Shown here: positions 33,781 to 45,649 of the stretch, piece after piece
How positions within the stretch are numbered: position 1 is the first letter of the stretch
Layout: each line of letters opens with the position of its first letter
NCBI GenBank assembly: GCA_020698575.1
Contig: CM036245.1
Location: 35,331,148 to 35,395,147, forward strand
Direction of reading: 5' to 3'
From: Bostrychus sinensis
Taxonomy: Eukaryota > Chordata > Actinopteri > Gobiiformes > Eleotridae
DNA: 64,000 bases
Notes under the pieces: model-generated
Seen by the model: only the letters and a program-made list of their open reading frames with translations
Told to the model about the DNA's origin: nothing
Database searches by the model: none
Translations under genes and position numbers: made by a program

Positions 33781-34089
33781 TATATGACTGATCCATTATG
33801 ATTATTATTATTGTGCAATCCATTATAACAAGGACAATAGGAAGACAATTAAGATTGAGAAACCATAAGCACAAAAATAGCCAAAATTGTAGGTATACTT
33901 GGACAAACTCAGCACTTGATAAACACAAATGTTATTATGCTATTACTTAATCGTTTATCCATATATAAGGTATTGTAATATTGCTTGGGCCAGCACTCAT
34001 CCCACTATTCATGAATTGTTGTATTACTGTTAGATTGTTTTTACTAAAATGTAAATAAAAATATGTAAAATAAATAAATAAAAAACATT

Positions 34090-34335
34090 ATAGTCATGGT
34101 CAAGACAGAAAGATTCAAGTGTGGCACAAGCATCTCAGCTGAGTTACCTCCACAGGGTGGCTGGGCGCATGGTACCCTGAGTAGAGCCACTGCTCAACAT
34201 CAAGAGGAGCCAGATGAGGAGGCTTGGGTATCTTTCAGACCCCCGAAAGAGCTGGAGGAAGTCTGGCCATGTGCTTACACTGCTATCTCCACAACCCGGC
34301 TCTGGGTTAAGTAGTAGAAGACGACCTGGCAGTGA
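34090..34335 (+). pseudogene. Rex1/CR1-like LINE 3'-end fragment
   Basis: Plus-strand words GTAGAGCCACTGCTC, AGAGGAGCCAGATGAGGAGG and CGAAAGAGCTGGAGGAAGTC follow the 3' end of the LINE ORF (EPLLLRIERSQMR, then EELEEV). The stretch between them (the GRLPGE... region) is deleted. It is related to the minus-strand copy at 56-57 kb and the piece at 41424. Confidence 0.65.
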
Positions 34336-34688
34336 ATTTGTAACCACTGTGCCCCAGTGAGGACAAGAGAGTCCTTTTCAAATATTATTATTTATTTATT
34401 TATTTTGGTAACTTTGCAGTGGTTCTAATTTTTTTTATGAAATTTGGCTCAGGTGTGTATTTTATCACTGATTTTGATATTCTAAACTCAAATCCAATAT
34501 TACGTCGTTTTTACACTCTCTAACTAAATTTGTTTTGCTGCTCCTGTTAAGTGACAAAAGTGTCTTCGTCAACAAAACATCATAAAAAATATATGCATTA
34601 ATATTTTTTCTACTTTTTTTTTGCATAAATCTTTTAAACAACTTCTGCTCTAAACATAAATTCCAAATATTTAATTATTTTCAGAATG

Positions 34689-35083
34689 TTAACCCTTTTT
34701 ATGCCAGTGTATGTAATAGCATCTACATTTTTTACACAAAAACACAAAAATTGAAATATTTTCAATATTCTCTATGCAAAGTTGATTTTTTTTGTGGGGT
34801 TATTACAACCTTGTGTCTGTCAGAGATTACCAACAACACTGATTTAGATGGATTTAGGATTTTTTTGTAGTAATAAAAAGTTACAACCACTTTATGGGAC
34901 TTGGTTTGTTGATTCTACAGAGCACAGGAAAAATTGATATAATGATATAAATCAATGTTGTTGGTAATCTTTGACATGACAAAGGCTGTAATAATCCCCC
35001 TAAAAAATCCACTTTGCTTTGAGAAATAAAAATATTTCATTTTTTGTGCCTGTTTTTACTAAAACTTGGGGCACAAAGGTCAA
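34689..35083. mobile_element. 395-bp hairpin MITE
   Basis: Two arms (34689-34846 and 34948-35083) are complementary. The innermost 75 bp are best, e.g. GATTACCAACAACACTGATT versus the complement of AATCAATGTTGTTGGTAATC. The ends read TTAACCCTTTTTATGCC and, in complement, TTGACCTTTGTGCCCC. A TTAA-like tip suggests piggyBac-type duplication, though one side reads TCAA. A 100-bp spacer, no ORF. Confidence 0.8.
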
Positions 35084-35799
35084 TGTAATGGAAGCAAAGC
35101 CTATTTTTATAATTACTTTCAAATATAATTAGTATCAACACAGCTTTAGCCTATTTGTAGAAAAGGTTAATCAGGCAGATTTGGAGAATGCAAAAAAACA
35201 AAACAAAGCCTTTTTAAAGTCAGCCTCAGAGTGTGTTCCGTGTAGGTGTTCTCTGCATATGGAGGTGTGCTGAAACCTCTGGTGAAAAGCAAACTTACTG
35301 CATAAAGTTTATCTCCGGGGTATTACAAAAATAAACAAAAAGAGAAGAAAAATCAATAAAATCATCATGTTCCCCTGGAGCCATGCAGATGGACCTGGAC
35401 CAGCGGCAGGAGGGTAAACACACTGTTAAAGACCAGCAGCTCTCACTTCTCACAGACTTACACAGATCCTCAGGGACACTGGGTCTAGTGTGATCTAGGA
35501 GTGGAACCTTGGCTTTGCAGATGCTTTCAGATGAAAATGAGTGTGTATGTATGTGCAGTGGACCTTTGCAAAAGTCTGAAAGATGTTTAAATATGCAAAC
35601 AGAAGATATGTTTTCAACTCCTGAATGTACGTATATGTTTTCACCTTTGACTCTTAAATTCATGCAAAACAAAAAAGCAGGTGGTATTTTAAAGTTTTCA
35701 GAAAGACTTTAGAATACTTCACTAACTCATGTAGCATTAGATAAAGGAGACACATTTTTTCAAACCTTTGCAACAGTATTTCACATTTTATAACCAAAA
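35084..35799. other. No gene seen
   Basis: Unique sequence. The open frame at 35295-35672 (-) has no recognisable domain. Confidence 0.45.
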
Positions 35800-35970
35800 C
35801 TACTTTGAGTTCACGTGTGAGTAAAGTTGGGAGGATTTGAGTTCAGACATGAGAGGAGAATCTTCCAGTGCTTGTGCTGAAATAGTGGGGAATAGACAGA
35901 GCATGATATAAGAGCTAATTAACATGGCGCTGAAATTATGAGAATGAGTCCGGTGATAGTGTGCAACCAG
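35800..35970 (-). repeat. Family F1, copy with internal deletion
   Basis: AGTAAAGTTGGGAGGA, GTGGGGAATAGACAGAGC and GAGAATGAGTCCGGTGATAG parallel 52850-53036 plus 53450-53460. The uninterrupted GAGAATGAGTCC is the pre-insertion state of the hAT site at 53045. Confidence 0.75.
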
Positions 35971-36694
35971 AGCTGGCCCATGGCATAGGTGATACAAGCA
36001 AATGCTATCTATACCCAATAGTGTATACCCAGAAATGATGGACACTGGGGAGGATCCACAGATGTGTTCTACACTTAAGTCACTTTTTGTTCGATGACAA
36101 ACGAGCTCTTACTTGTGGAGCTACGATCATAAACAGCTCGTATATTACATGCAGTAAGGAAAGACGCGATCTGAAGCGCATGTTACTGTGGCGGCGTGCA
36201 CCTTTTTCACAATATTTTAGTTGTTTCATTATAAAAGCAACATAAAACATTTGTCCAGACGTCCTGACAAAAGCTTTTGTATCCTGTAGTGTTCTCTGGA
36301 GCCTCTGTCCACAGCTCAGTGTGATGAGACTTAAGCCTCTGTGACCCTGTGGTGCAGGAGCGGAGCAGAGGGCTCCACTGGGGAACTACTAACAGAGGAC
36401 TTCAACACAAATAACAAGTAGTGTGTGTAAAACATAAAAAAAAAAAAACTGAATTTAAAAAACTGTAGAGAAGCAGCTCCTGTTTAAAATGTGAGAGTTG
36501 TTAAAGATACAATGTTTGATTTGAACCTTGAAGAGAAGTAAAATCATAATTTGTCTCCCTTTTTTACTACAGTGTAGTTAGTAGCTGCTGAAGCTCATAT
36601 ATATGTGATCATCAAAAATGCATCAGATTACAGGAAATTACAATTGTGTATATATGTTATGTTCAAATTTTGAATCTCTCGTGCTGTGTGCATC
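35971..36694. other. No gene seen
   Basis: Unique sequence with a short A-run near 36436. Confidence 0.5.
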
Positions 36695-36870
36695 TGAGCC
36701 TTTTTAGCTTCATCAACCTAAAACATGCACAATAATCCTCCAGCGAGATACTGCTGGATCCAGGGTCTAGATCTGGAGAAGGGTCCCTGGGCGCTGGACT
36801 GCAGTCGCCCACTGCTCCTGACAGGTTGCACAATGCCCTACAGGCACAATGAAGTCTAGCCCAAAACATT
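36695..36870 (+). repeat. SINE-like family F5, copy 3 (headless)
   Basis: AACATGCACAATAATCCTCC, TCTAGATCTGGAGAAGGG and CTGGACTGCAGTCGCCCACT followed by TGCTCCTGACAGG match the F5 body; the tRNA-like head is missing. Confidence 0.7.
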
Positions 36871-38589
36871 TGCTTTTCAGCGCAAGTTATAGTACATGAA
36901 GTTTGCCAAGTCTAAAACTACAAAAACAAACAGTTACAGACTCCCACACTGGTGACCTGCTTTAGACTCTGATGTGACCAGCCTCGTGCACACACCCAGT
37001 ATCATTCACTGCCCTCCTACAAGGCTCAAAAGCACACTACTATTGATTTAATAATAAATAAATAAATAAATAAATATGCAGCCTCACCAGCCATGACTCA
37101 TACTTAGTCTTAAAGTTATTCCAGATGTCTTCTTGATACTTGAAGATTTCATTGCCTCACTCACCAACCTATAGCTAAAAGCAAGAATAACATTTTTATC
37201 ACAGACCGCTTAGTTGTTCCAGGGTCAGGAGGTTAAAACAGAAACACAACAGCAAGGACTTTAGTTATCAACAAAACAATACTTGGAGCATACATACATT
37301 TAAGGAGTTTGGGAATTACTGATCATACAGAGGTCAAAGTTTTGTACAGTTACATTAGAAGTGGGCGGAATCCAAAGATTTATAGTATTGTTACCAGAGT
37401 TAATGGTATTGGATTAAACTAGCATGATGATATCGATTATCTTTGTTGTTATTGTTGTTGTTGGCCAGACACTGCAGGTGAAGGGAGATTTTTTTTTTTT
37501 AAATAAAAGATATCAATGTTAAACCTTTCCTGTAGATTACGGACATAAATGTAGGATTGATGTATTGCAGGTTTTGAGTCAGTTAATGTTTTCGTATTAA
37601 AATAGGCATTATATCAAGAAAAATTTGCAATATTGAGCAGAGCCAGGTTTAATTTTTAACATTTATTTTGCCGACACATTAAAAGACTTTTACAGAGAGG
37701 ATTATGGATATCTGATCTGCAAATACTGAAAACAGTCTTCAAAAAAATCACATTTCGCCCTGTTTTTATGAGTAAAATTACCAATAAATCAGACTAGGAA
37801 TAACGTATCAACAAATCCTTCTTTAAAAGCCTTCAGAATATTAAGTACAAGACTGGAAAATGTGGTGCTTGTATTAGCTACTGGCGTGGAGATTTCTGAC
37901 TCAGAGTCTGACAAAAACTCATTTTGAGAAAACAGCCTTTGAAATTAATTTAAAATTTATTTCCAATAAAAATGTATGGACACAAGTGACTAAATGTATT
38001 AAACGAAACACCTTAATGTGTCATTTTGACATTTTCTTTATTTCAGTGTTATAGCTACAAACCTCAAAATTGAAGAAAAAAAATTGCCTGTAGCGTCTCC
38101 CCTTAATCTTTATATAACTTTATATAATAAGTTAATTAAAAACCAGTTCTACTTACAATGACGACCTGGACAAGAGGCAGCATAAAGGACATCAGAAAAA
38201 CATCAAAACATACAAACAATTTTAATATAAAACAGTTGACAAAACAGATTTCAGAGGAGGAGATTTTAAAGCAGAACTCAGCAACCTTTTTAAATAAACT
38301 GTTTTGGAGTCTGTGTGATGGATAAATAAGTTGTTGTGAAGAAAATGAAGCTTTCAGTATTTCCCCCTGCTGTCTCTGGGCCAAAAATGACACTTGCAAG
38401 TCTGAGCACCTCCGACCCAGTGTCACAGAAGTCTCGGGTCTCACAAGAAAACAGCACATCACAGTCAGCAAGACAACAAGCCAGTGACGGCTTTATTTCT
38501 TGATTTTCATCATGGCATAGCGGACAAATGGAAGAAAAAACTTGTACGGATAAAAAGAGGGGAAAATGAAAGTAAACCCAGGCGAAGGA
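36871..38589. other. No gene seen
   Basis: Unique A/T-rich sequence with (AATA)n at 37050-37076 and (TTG)n at 37444-37462. The frame at 38136-38471 (-) is not recognisable. Confidence 0.5.
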
Positions 38590-38679
38590 TCACAATAAGA
38601 GTCAGCTGGACTAGTGAGTATTTACAATAGTACTTTACTCTGAAATGTAGGGGGAGCTTTAGCCTGTGGTAGATTTCTG

Positions 38680-38945
38680 CTAAAAATCATGCATTTTGTT
38701 TTGCAAATGAAGCTCTGCAAAAAGTGCGCTGAATGTGCTTAAAACTGGCTTGTATTGAAGACAATGTGGTGCTTGGGGAGGAGTCAGCTGTGTACAGAAC
38801 ACTGTCATCAGTGTACAGATGTTTGTAGGAGTCACTTGTAGTATGTGCAAAATGAACATGGATGTTAAATAATGTTGGACCCAATATGGACCCCTGAGGG
38901 ACCCCTTTAGATAAGGGCAAGGGATCAGAGAGAGGGCCCGCAACC
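38680..38945 (-). pseudogene. L2-like LINE reverse transcriptase fragment
   Basis: The minus-strand translation gives PLPLSKGVPQGSILGPTLFN, then TTSDSYKHLYTDDSVLYTAD with SSPSTTLSSIQASFKHIQRT. GVPQGSILGP and Y-x-DD are RT core motifs (polymerase active site; here YTDD, usually YADD in this group). About 85 residues remain. The 5' side runs straight into a (CA)n microsatellite and the 3' side ends after AKQNA. Confidence 0.85.
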
Positions 38946-38957
38946 TTCAAAACAGTG

Positions 38958-38958
<1 letters not shown>

Positions 38959-39008
<50 letters not shown>
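38959..39008 (+). repeat. (CA)n microsatellite, about 25 units
   Basis: Uninterrupted CA dinucleotides directly upstream (-) of the RT fragment. Confidence 0.97.
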
Positions 39009-39010
<2 letters not shown>

Positions 39011-39149
39011 TATTTATCTTTACATTGCCCTGACTGATAATTCATCAATCAGTCATTTCATAATTTTAGAGAATTTTTTTGCCATTTTAGGGAATTTAAG
39101 CCAATTATTCAAACTTATTTTTTAATTGTGCCTTTAAATGTGTCTTTCT

Positions 39150-39660
39150 AGTCCAGTGTGGTTTACTTGATAGAGTTCCCATGTCCCCCAGTCTTCAGCT
39201 CAGCGGTCTGCCTTTAGAACAATGCCTCCCACCTCAGCACTAACAGCTCTTTAAGGCCTGTGCGGATGACTGCTTCCTAATTAATACTCTATCAATCACA
39301 TGTCGCAGTGTGGCAGCAGCACATTCCTCACACATTGTACACACCGATTCTGATGGAGATCACCTTTATTCTCCCCGGAATGCATTATCCCGGGGTGGAA
39401 AGGAATGCAAGCTTTTGGGGAAGGTCTAGGAATTTCCAACGTGGGGACAATTCCAAAATATTTCTTTGAGGAAATTGTGCAAAAGGCGTCAAATCGCATT
39501 CCTCCACACTCGACAAAGGAGGTTCGGACACTGTTGACTTTGCTTAGTCCATCATTCTGAGAGGCCTTGGCAGTGGAATGAACAGTCACTGTGAGGGTCA
39601 GCCCGGAGCAGCTCCAGGGAATTCCTCTGTGTTCACCGTAGCAGCACGCTCAATAAGCAC
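39150..39660. promoter_or_regulatory. Candidate enhancer with five TEAD motifs
   Basis: The block is repeat-free and unique. The TEAD/M-CAT core GGAATG or CATTCC occurs at 39322-39327, 39377-39382, 39402-39407, 39497-39502 and 39575-39580: five in 259 bp, against about 0.13 expected by chance for a fixed hexamer on two strands at equal base use. It also holds TAATTAA (39278-39284) and ATCAATCA (39291-39298, HOX/PBX-type). No coding feature. Function is inferred from motifs only. Confidence 0.4.
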
Positions 39661-40040
39661 ACATTACCAGAGCTGACATTTTATAAAAAGATAATGTGAA
39701 GCGAAGTCTGAATTTTCACAATGAGATGAATTTGATTTCTGAAGTGTCTCCTGTGCTATGAGGTCAGGTAAAGACTATATACTGTACTGTACTGTATGTG
39801 CTGCTGGGGAAAATGGTAAAATAAAAGTGATGCCTGCTTTCTGAATGTGGAGGAAAATATAGAGCTGAACAAGAATGGATGTTTTTTTTGATCAAACTGA
39901 AACAGAAAGGTCTGAATCAATAAAGTAAGGGCTATACAATACTGTATTAAGAAGAGAAACAGCTTCGAGAGTTTGAATCCAAGGACAGCAACATATCTCT
40001 AAATAGTTGGGACATGGGCAACAAAAGGCTGGAAAAGTAA
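39661..40040. other. No gene seen
   Basis: A/T-rich unique sequence; no signals. Confidence 0.5.
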
Positions 40041-40812
40041 AGCTGGGGACACACTACATGACTTTCTCAGTTGTTACAGTTTTTGAAAAGACTGACTGGT
40101 TTGAGCAGATATTGTTCTGATGACTGAAAGACTGGGGATCACACATTAACAACTGCACGAGGGGCTGTGTCTAAATGTCATCCCCCTTCTCTGTATAGAG
40201 CACTTTAGTGGTGATGCTTTGGGAGTTTCAGAGGAGAACAGCAGGTCCTCTACAGGTCTTTAAACTCTACACAAAATGGTTGAATAAAACCAGTTAGAGG
40301 ATTTTTTTCTGGTATAATAATGAATAAGTTACTAAATAAGCCACAGTAATATTGCTAATGTTCACTGACCTTAGCTTGTACAGAAGACAGCTTCCTCCCG
40401 TAATGCAAAAAGAGCTGCAATATTCCATTCTGTATTAATCAGTGTCATAATTCATGTTAAATAGAATGCCAAATATTATTTTTTATCTAGCCTATAAATA
40501 CCACTCAGGTCTGACAGGACTTTATTACAGAAGTCCACAATCAGCTAGTTTCTGCAAACTTTTTATTTTTAACACATACGCCAGAAACGTGATCAACGGC
40601 ACGAGTCCGCCTTAAAATTCAAACATGTTAGACTGACTGCAACTGAGGTCTGGTCGAGTCTCTGCCCCGCCGATTCCAGACTTTAAACCTCCCACACTCA
40701 CAGATTTCTGGGTTGACGGTTGCCTGCAACTGGACCTGACTGATACAGACTCAGCACAACTGTGGATCGATAGAAAATCAGACAAAAAAATGTAGTGTGT
40801 CTAAGAGGTGCT
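40041..40812. mobile_element. 772-bp non-autonomous element with GACACACTACAT repeats
   Basis: GACACACTACAT at 40048-40059 and its exact complement at 40790-40801 lie at matching distance from ends AGCTGGG and (in complement) AGCACCT. The text GGGGACACACTACATGACTT is typical of a fish DNA-transposon family. No target duplication is clear, and no ORF. Confidence 0.6.
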
Positions 40813-41037
40813 GATAATCAAATAATACAACTAATTAGAGTGAACAGTATTGGAGCTATTATAGATGGTAAATAACAGTAGTCTGTCTTTTGATATCGTG
40901 ATGGACGCATTTGGTATCAAACAGTAGGATAAGACTCGAGCAAAAATACATTACAGTGCCATGGTAAAAAAAAAAAAAGCAGGGGGAACTACACAGACCA
41001 TGATCCTTTGCTTTGCTTGAGTTTTGTTACCATAAGT

Positions 41038-41342
41038 CAGCCTTTCCCAAAGTCAAGAGCATGGTAGCTCCTTTAAAATTAAAAAATCCCACACACACCT
41101 CCATCAATAAAACTTTACCATTTTCAAAAATTTGTTGTTTTTCTTCATAGATTTTTATATAAACACTGCAAAAAACACAGACTGATGTTATTTTTTGTGT
41201 TATTTTTTAAAAATGACTTTTAATTGTACTTTATTTCAAACACATTTTCTTTTTATGTACAATATACACAACCTCTGGCGGCTCCCCTACAGTACCTTCG
41301 CGCCCCACCAGGGGACCCCGGACCCCACTTTGGGAACCACTG
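41038..41342. mobile_element. hAT-type MITE
   Basis: Starts CAGCCTTTCCCAAAGTC and ends with the complement of CAGTGGTTCCCAAAGTGG. The inner right side is GC-rich (GCGCCCCACCAGGGGACCCC), as in many fish MITEs of this type. The 8-bp flanks no longer match, indicating age. Confidence 0.75.
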
Positions 41343-41423
41343 CTTTAAGAATTCCTACAATATCATGAGCCCGTGCACAGTATCACAATAAATATTACCA
41401 GCATGAGGTTAATAATAATACCT

Positions 41424-41548
41424 TACTGTGAGATCGCCTTGGGAACACCTTGGGGTCTCCTGGCAGAGCTGGAGGAAATGTCTGTGGAGAGGGAAGTCTG
41501 GGCATTTTTGCTTAGACTGCTGCCTCTGCGACCTGGTCCCAGATAAAA
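41424..41548 (+). pseudogene. Rex1/CR1-like LINE ORF C-terminus
   Basis: The plus-strand frame LAELEEMSVEREVWAFLLRL continues LPLRPGPR and stops at a TAA, the usual end of this LINE ORF (EELEEVAGEREVWASLL). The upstream match CACCTTGGGGTCTCC is in a shifted frame. Confidence 0.75.
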
Positions 41549-42789
41549 AACAAAAAAACAGGCATGATTCTATACTAGAAATCACTGCATGGACCAGGAA
41601 CACTTCCAGAAGTCACCTAACACAAATACAAGTTAACGCTGCATGTAAAGAAGAAGTCATATGAGAATACAATCCAGAAACAGTAATACTGGCCTTAACT
41701 AAGTGGACAGCACCAGTAAACACAGTTGCCAAGTTACCAACCTCTGACCTCATGACAGTATTAACTTGATTATTCATAAATGAATCAGTTTTGAATCATA
41801 GCCTGAGCAGAGCTCTGTGATCTCAACACTTTGATTCTCTCCTCTGTTGTAAGTATGAGCAGAGGCGAGGCTAGACCATTTTTAGGGGAGCTTCAGCACC
41901 ATGACCATGCAGAAAAAATACTTTGAAGAATCAAGTGACTGTAATAATAGGCCATCTGAAGCCAAATGGTCTGAACTAAAATAAGTGTCTTTGTGAGACA
42001 AAAACATAAGTGAAGCATGAGCAGAGTAGAGTCAGAAGACATCAAAAGAGCATTTAGGGACATTTACAGTCAGCAGAAGCGTAAGTTGCTAAATAGTGCT
42101 AGCAGTAAGGCTAATAATAAAAATCAGAGAGTTGTCCTCAGTAATGAAACTGTGTTTATGACAGAGCAGAGGAGGAGGCAGCTCAGTCTCTGGGCTGGTT
42201 ATTATGTCTAGGTCCAGTTTCTACAAAAAAGGTAGAAAAACAGCCAACTTTGTACTTTAGTCTCTTTTAGCTCCTTTTTTTTTTTTTTTTTTTTTTTTGT
42301 GGTTGATGTCATTTGCATAATTTATAAGAAAGAACCGAGGTGACATGAAATGAGCTTAAATCTATTAATAAAAAAAAACAAAAAAAAAACATCCAATGCT
42401 AACCTCTGGATCCAAGTCTAACCTAAACAACTAAACTTTCTAGAGTTGCCTCTGAGTAGGTTTTATTAATTTTTTCCATTTTTAACCATAGCACATTAAT
42501 CAGATTTAATTTTAAAACTGCAGTTATTAATAAAGTTAATTATTGCTCTCTAAGACATATACTTATATCTCTCCAATAAAAAGTCTCCTATAATAATATA
42601 TTTTGTTCAGGGAGCTTTCCCAGCTCTGGCTGAGCAGCCCTAAAACTGAAACTCTACAATCGTATGAGCAAAGATACAAATCAATTTCATCTAAGTCAAG
42701 CTGTGAGTGTGTAACATTTATTTAGAACTATTCATTACATTGCTCTTTATACAAAAAATAGAAATCATGACGAAACCAGCCATTTGTAA
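41549..42789. other. No gene seen
   Basis: A/T-rich, with a T-run at 42277-42298 and A-runs near 42370-42390. 41860-41935 has MITE-like text (GGGGAGCTTCAGCACC). Confidence 0.45.
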
Positions 42790-43060
42790 CTCTTCTTCTT
42801 TCCTAGGTCTCATATTATGCTAAATGTGTTTTTAACCATGTTATGTTCTTCGCACCTAAGAAAAAAACTACCTTTGTTAGTGTCGTGTTGCAAATAGCCA
42901 TGCTAATTACCCATTTTCTGCTCTTTCCAGTCCCCAACATTGTCCACAGGGGGCGTCAGAGACCCAATCCAAGCGTTCTCTACAAAACTCACTACAAAGA
43001 TATTTTCCATACATATACATTATTTTAAGTTATAAAACAATGTGGAATACTAATGGAATT
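42790..43060 (+). repeat. Family F1, copy
   Basis: CTAATTACCCATTTTCTG, CCACAGGGGGCGTCAGAGAC and TATTTTCCATACATATACAT with TATTTTAAGTTATAAAA match 12630-12790. Confidence 0.75.
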
Positions 43061-44611
43061 TTCAGACCTTTTCCTTGGCTTTTCCTTTCTAAGGTGTCCA
43101 CAGCTCCTCATCTGCTGCTCCGTACAGTAATTTGCATATTTGATTAAGTTTTACTTTGGATGCCATTCCTAAAGCCCTGTTAACACATATAACCTTATTG
43201 AGCAATTTTCCTGCATTTTATTAGAACAGGGTCATGTGTGAACAGAGCCAGAATTGATCTCCCAGCATTTTTGATCTGGCAGTTTCCTGGGTCAAGACCT
43301 AGTAACATTACAAGGAATTTGCTGGGAAGGCCTAAGTATAAAGAAATGCCAGAACATTGCCGGTATTGGTGCATAACTGTCTTTTAAAGCCCCACTGTCA
43401 GACATGAACACACTTAGGTCATATAACACTGAGAATAAAGTGTTATGTTTGTGTTGGAGTTGACAAAAGCATAAGCTCACAGGATAGCAGTGTCACAGCA
43501 GAGCACACAGGGAAAGTGAAACTAAAACCTTTTAAATATGAGCCTCACTCCGAGCATCATGGGACACAAACATCACGCCTACAGTCTTTCGAGCCACCAC
43601 TGTCCAGTGTTGGATAGTCACTGTTAAATAAAGAGAGCACTTTATTCTCAGATCCTTACAATTTTGCAACAGAAGTGTAAATTATTTTTCTTTCAGTGTG
43701 GCTAATTATAATCCACGTTGCCTACTGGAACTTGTCTATCTTAAGAAATGCAGTGGACATTTCATCAAAGTTAAGCTAAACTAAACGCTAGCTTTCCAAA
43801 TGAAAATCATCTTTATTGAACCACTGCAGTTTTCTGAAGTGACACTACAGTAAAACAAGCTAATGTTGGTAACTTAGCCTAACTCAGAGGTCTGCAGCCT
43901 TCTACATCCAAAAAGCCAACTTATGCCAAAAATATTAAATAAGCATCTGTAAAGAGCTGTTAATTTTAATGCACAAAAGTTGCTTAGCCTATAACTGAAA
44001 TATAGCTTATAGGTGGTCATTAATTATTGCACACTAACAGTGTTAAATACTACTGCTCTGATTATTTTTTAATTGGCCACTAAACAGCAGTGTCATACAG
44101 AAGCAACGCTGGGGTTACATCCAGTAACTATTTCTTCGTAGGTTTATTTAACTTATGTGTGTTGCTCTTCTAATCAGCTTGTGCACTGTGCAGCCATTAA
44201 GCTACAGACAGCTGTATTATACCGTAGATCCACAGCTTATTCAGAAAAACAGAGAAAGTTTTATTATAAATTGACAAGATGATGCAGGTTGTTTTAAAGT
44301 CGTCTATGACACCTTTATTGACTTTACATAAGCAGATGTTTGATGCCTAAGTGTTTGTTGTGCAGTTATTATTATGACTGGCATGGAGAGGTGGGTGCTG
44401 TATAATCTTGAGTGGCCCAAACTTGTAGTTTGTGTCCAGATGTGTTTTACTGCTGGCAAAGTCAATCGTGTTTACCCATCAGCCTCTCCTGTTTGAGAGC
44501 ACTGTGAGTCTGAGAACTGAGAATGCTGGGTTAAGTACGATCAGAGCTGACCCGGGAATGTTCTGGGACTGAGCTGCACGTGTGTTGTGGTTCATTCTGG
44601 AAATCTGTACC
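43061..44611. other. No gene seen
   Basis: Unique A/T-rich sequence without recognisable coding or repeat signals. Confidence 0.5.
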
Positions 44612-45159
44612 CAGTGGCAGCTGCTGGTCTGTCAAACAGGGGAAGCTCATTTAACATTTAATCCTGGGCTAACTAGCAGCTAATTTCCCTACACCGTCGA
44701 TACTGAATGAACAAACAAATTAACCAAACTTAAACAAGATTAAAACTCCACAGTGCTGTGATTAGCCTTGTTTGTTTAGAGTGTAACATGTACAAACTGT
44801 GAAAATTAGGTAAATCACTTCACTTTACTTTACACGCGACTGACTCCTCTGCTGCAAGCTCTGTCCCATGTTTTCCAATTCATAGCTTGGCATTCTCCGA
44901 AGCCGCCACTCTGACTGTCAGTCAAAAGCTTCAGCCAGTTCCGCTAATCATCATCGATCAGCCAGTGTCATGACATGCCCACTGCTCTACTGACTCCCAA
45001 AGACACTAAACATCCATGGGCGGGACGATTTTGGAGCATTTATCCAATCACAGTCTTGCTATGTCACAGTGAAAAGAACAGCTCACTTTTCTCTCATAGG
45101 AATCCATCCATTGTATCCATTTATTTCATGAAATTTTTGTCAATGAGAAATCGCCACTG
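44612..45159. mobile_element. Complete hAT-type MITE (family F3) with TCTGTACC duplication
   Basis: Starts CAGTGGCAGCTGCTGG and ends GAGAAATCGCCACTG (terminal repeats CAGTGGC). Perfect 8-bp direct repeats, TCTGTACC, lie at 44604-44611 and 45160-45167. Length 548 bp, no transposase. The reference copy for the interrupted element at 26308. Confidence 0.9.
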
Positions 45160-45649
45160 TCTGTACCTGGTAATTTACTGGGATTTATGTGTGAAAGAGG
45201 CTTAACACAAACTCTCCATTAATCCAAGCTTGGGACTGGCACAAAAGTACACTTGCTTGAGACTGCTTGTGGCTGGGTTAGCTTGTGTGTATCTCGAAAT
45301 TCTGCAGTACTTCTACTTCCTACTAAATGATAACTGGAGTATATCTGACCACACCAGCAGTACGCAGCTTGGCACACAGAGCAACAGGATAAACTAAAAT
45401 AATACAAATCGATGGAAAGTATTTTTGTTGGAGCGTTTTGCAGCCATGATTTACTTTGGCGTGCGTGTGAAGGTTTGGGTCGGTTCCACAGGAAACAGGA
45501 GTGACCCACGCCCTTCTATCAACACTAAATGATGTTTCTGTATTTATGAGCGCTCCACAGCCGTTCTTCATGTCTCCCACAGTTATCATTTAGCATCAAC
45601 ACGTTCGGAATTAGAATGGGGCTTAACGCACATGTAGTCATTTGTCATT
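45160..45649. other. No gene seen
   Basis: Unique sequence; overlapping minus-strand frames at 45219-45589 have no domain and no splice context. Confidence 0.45.
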
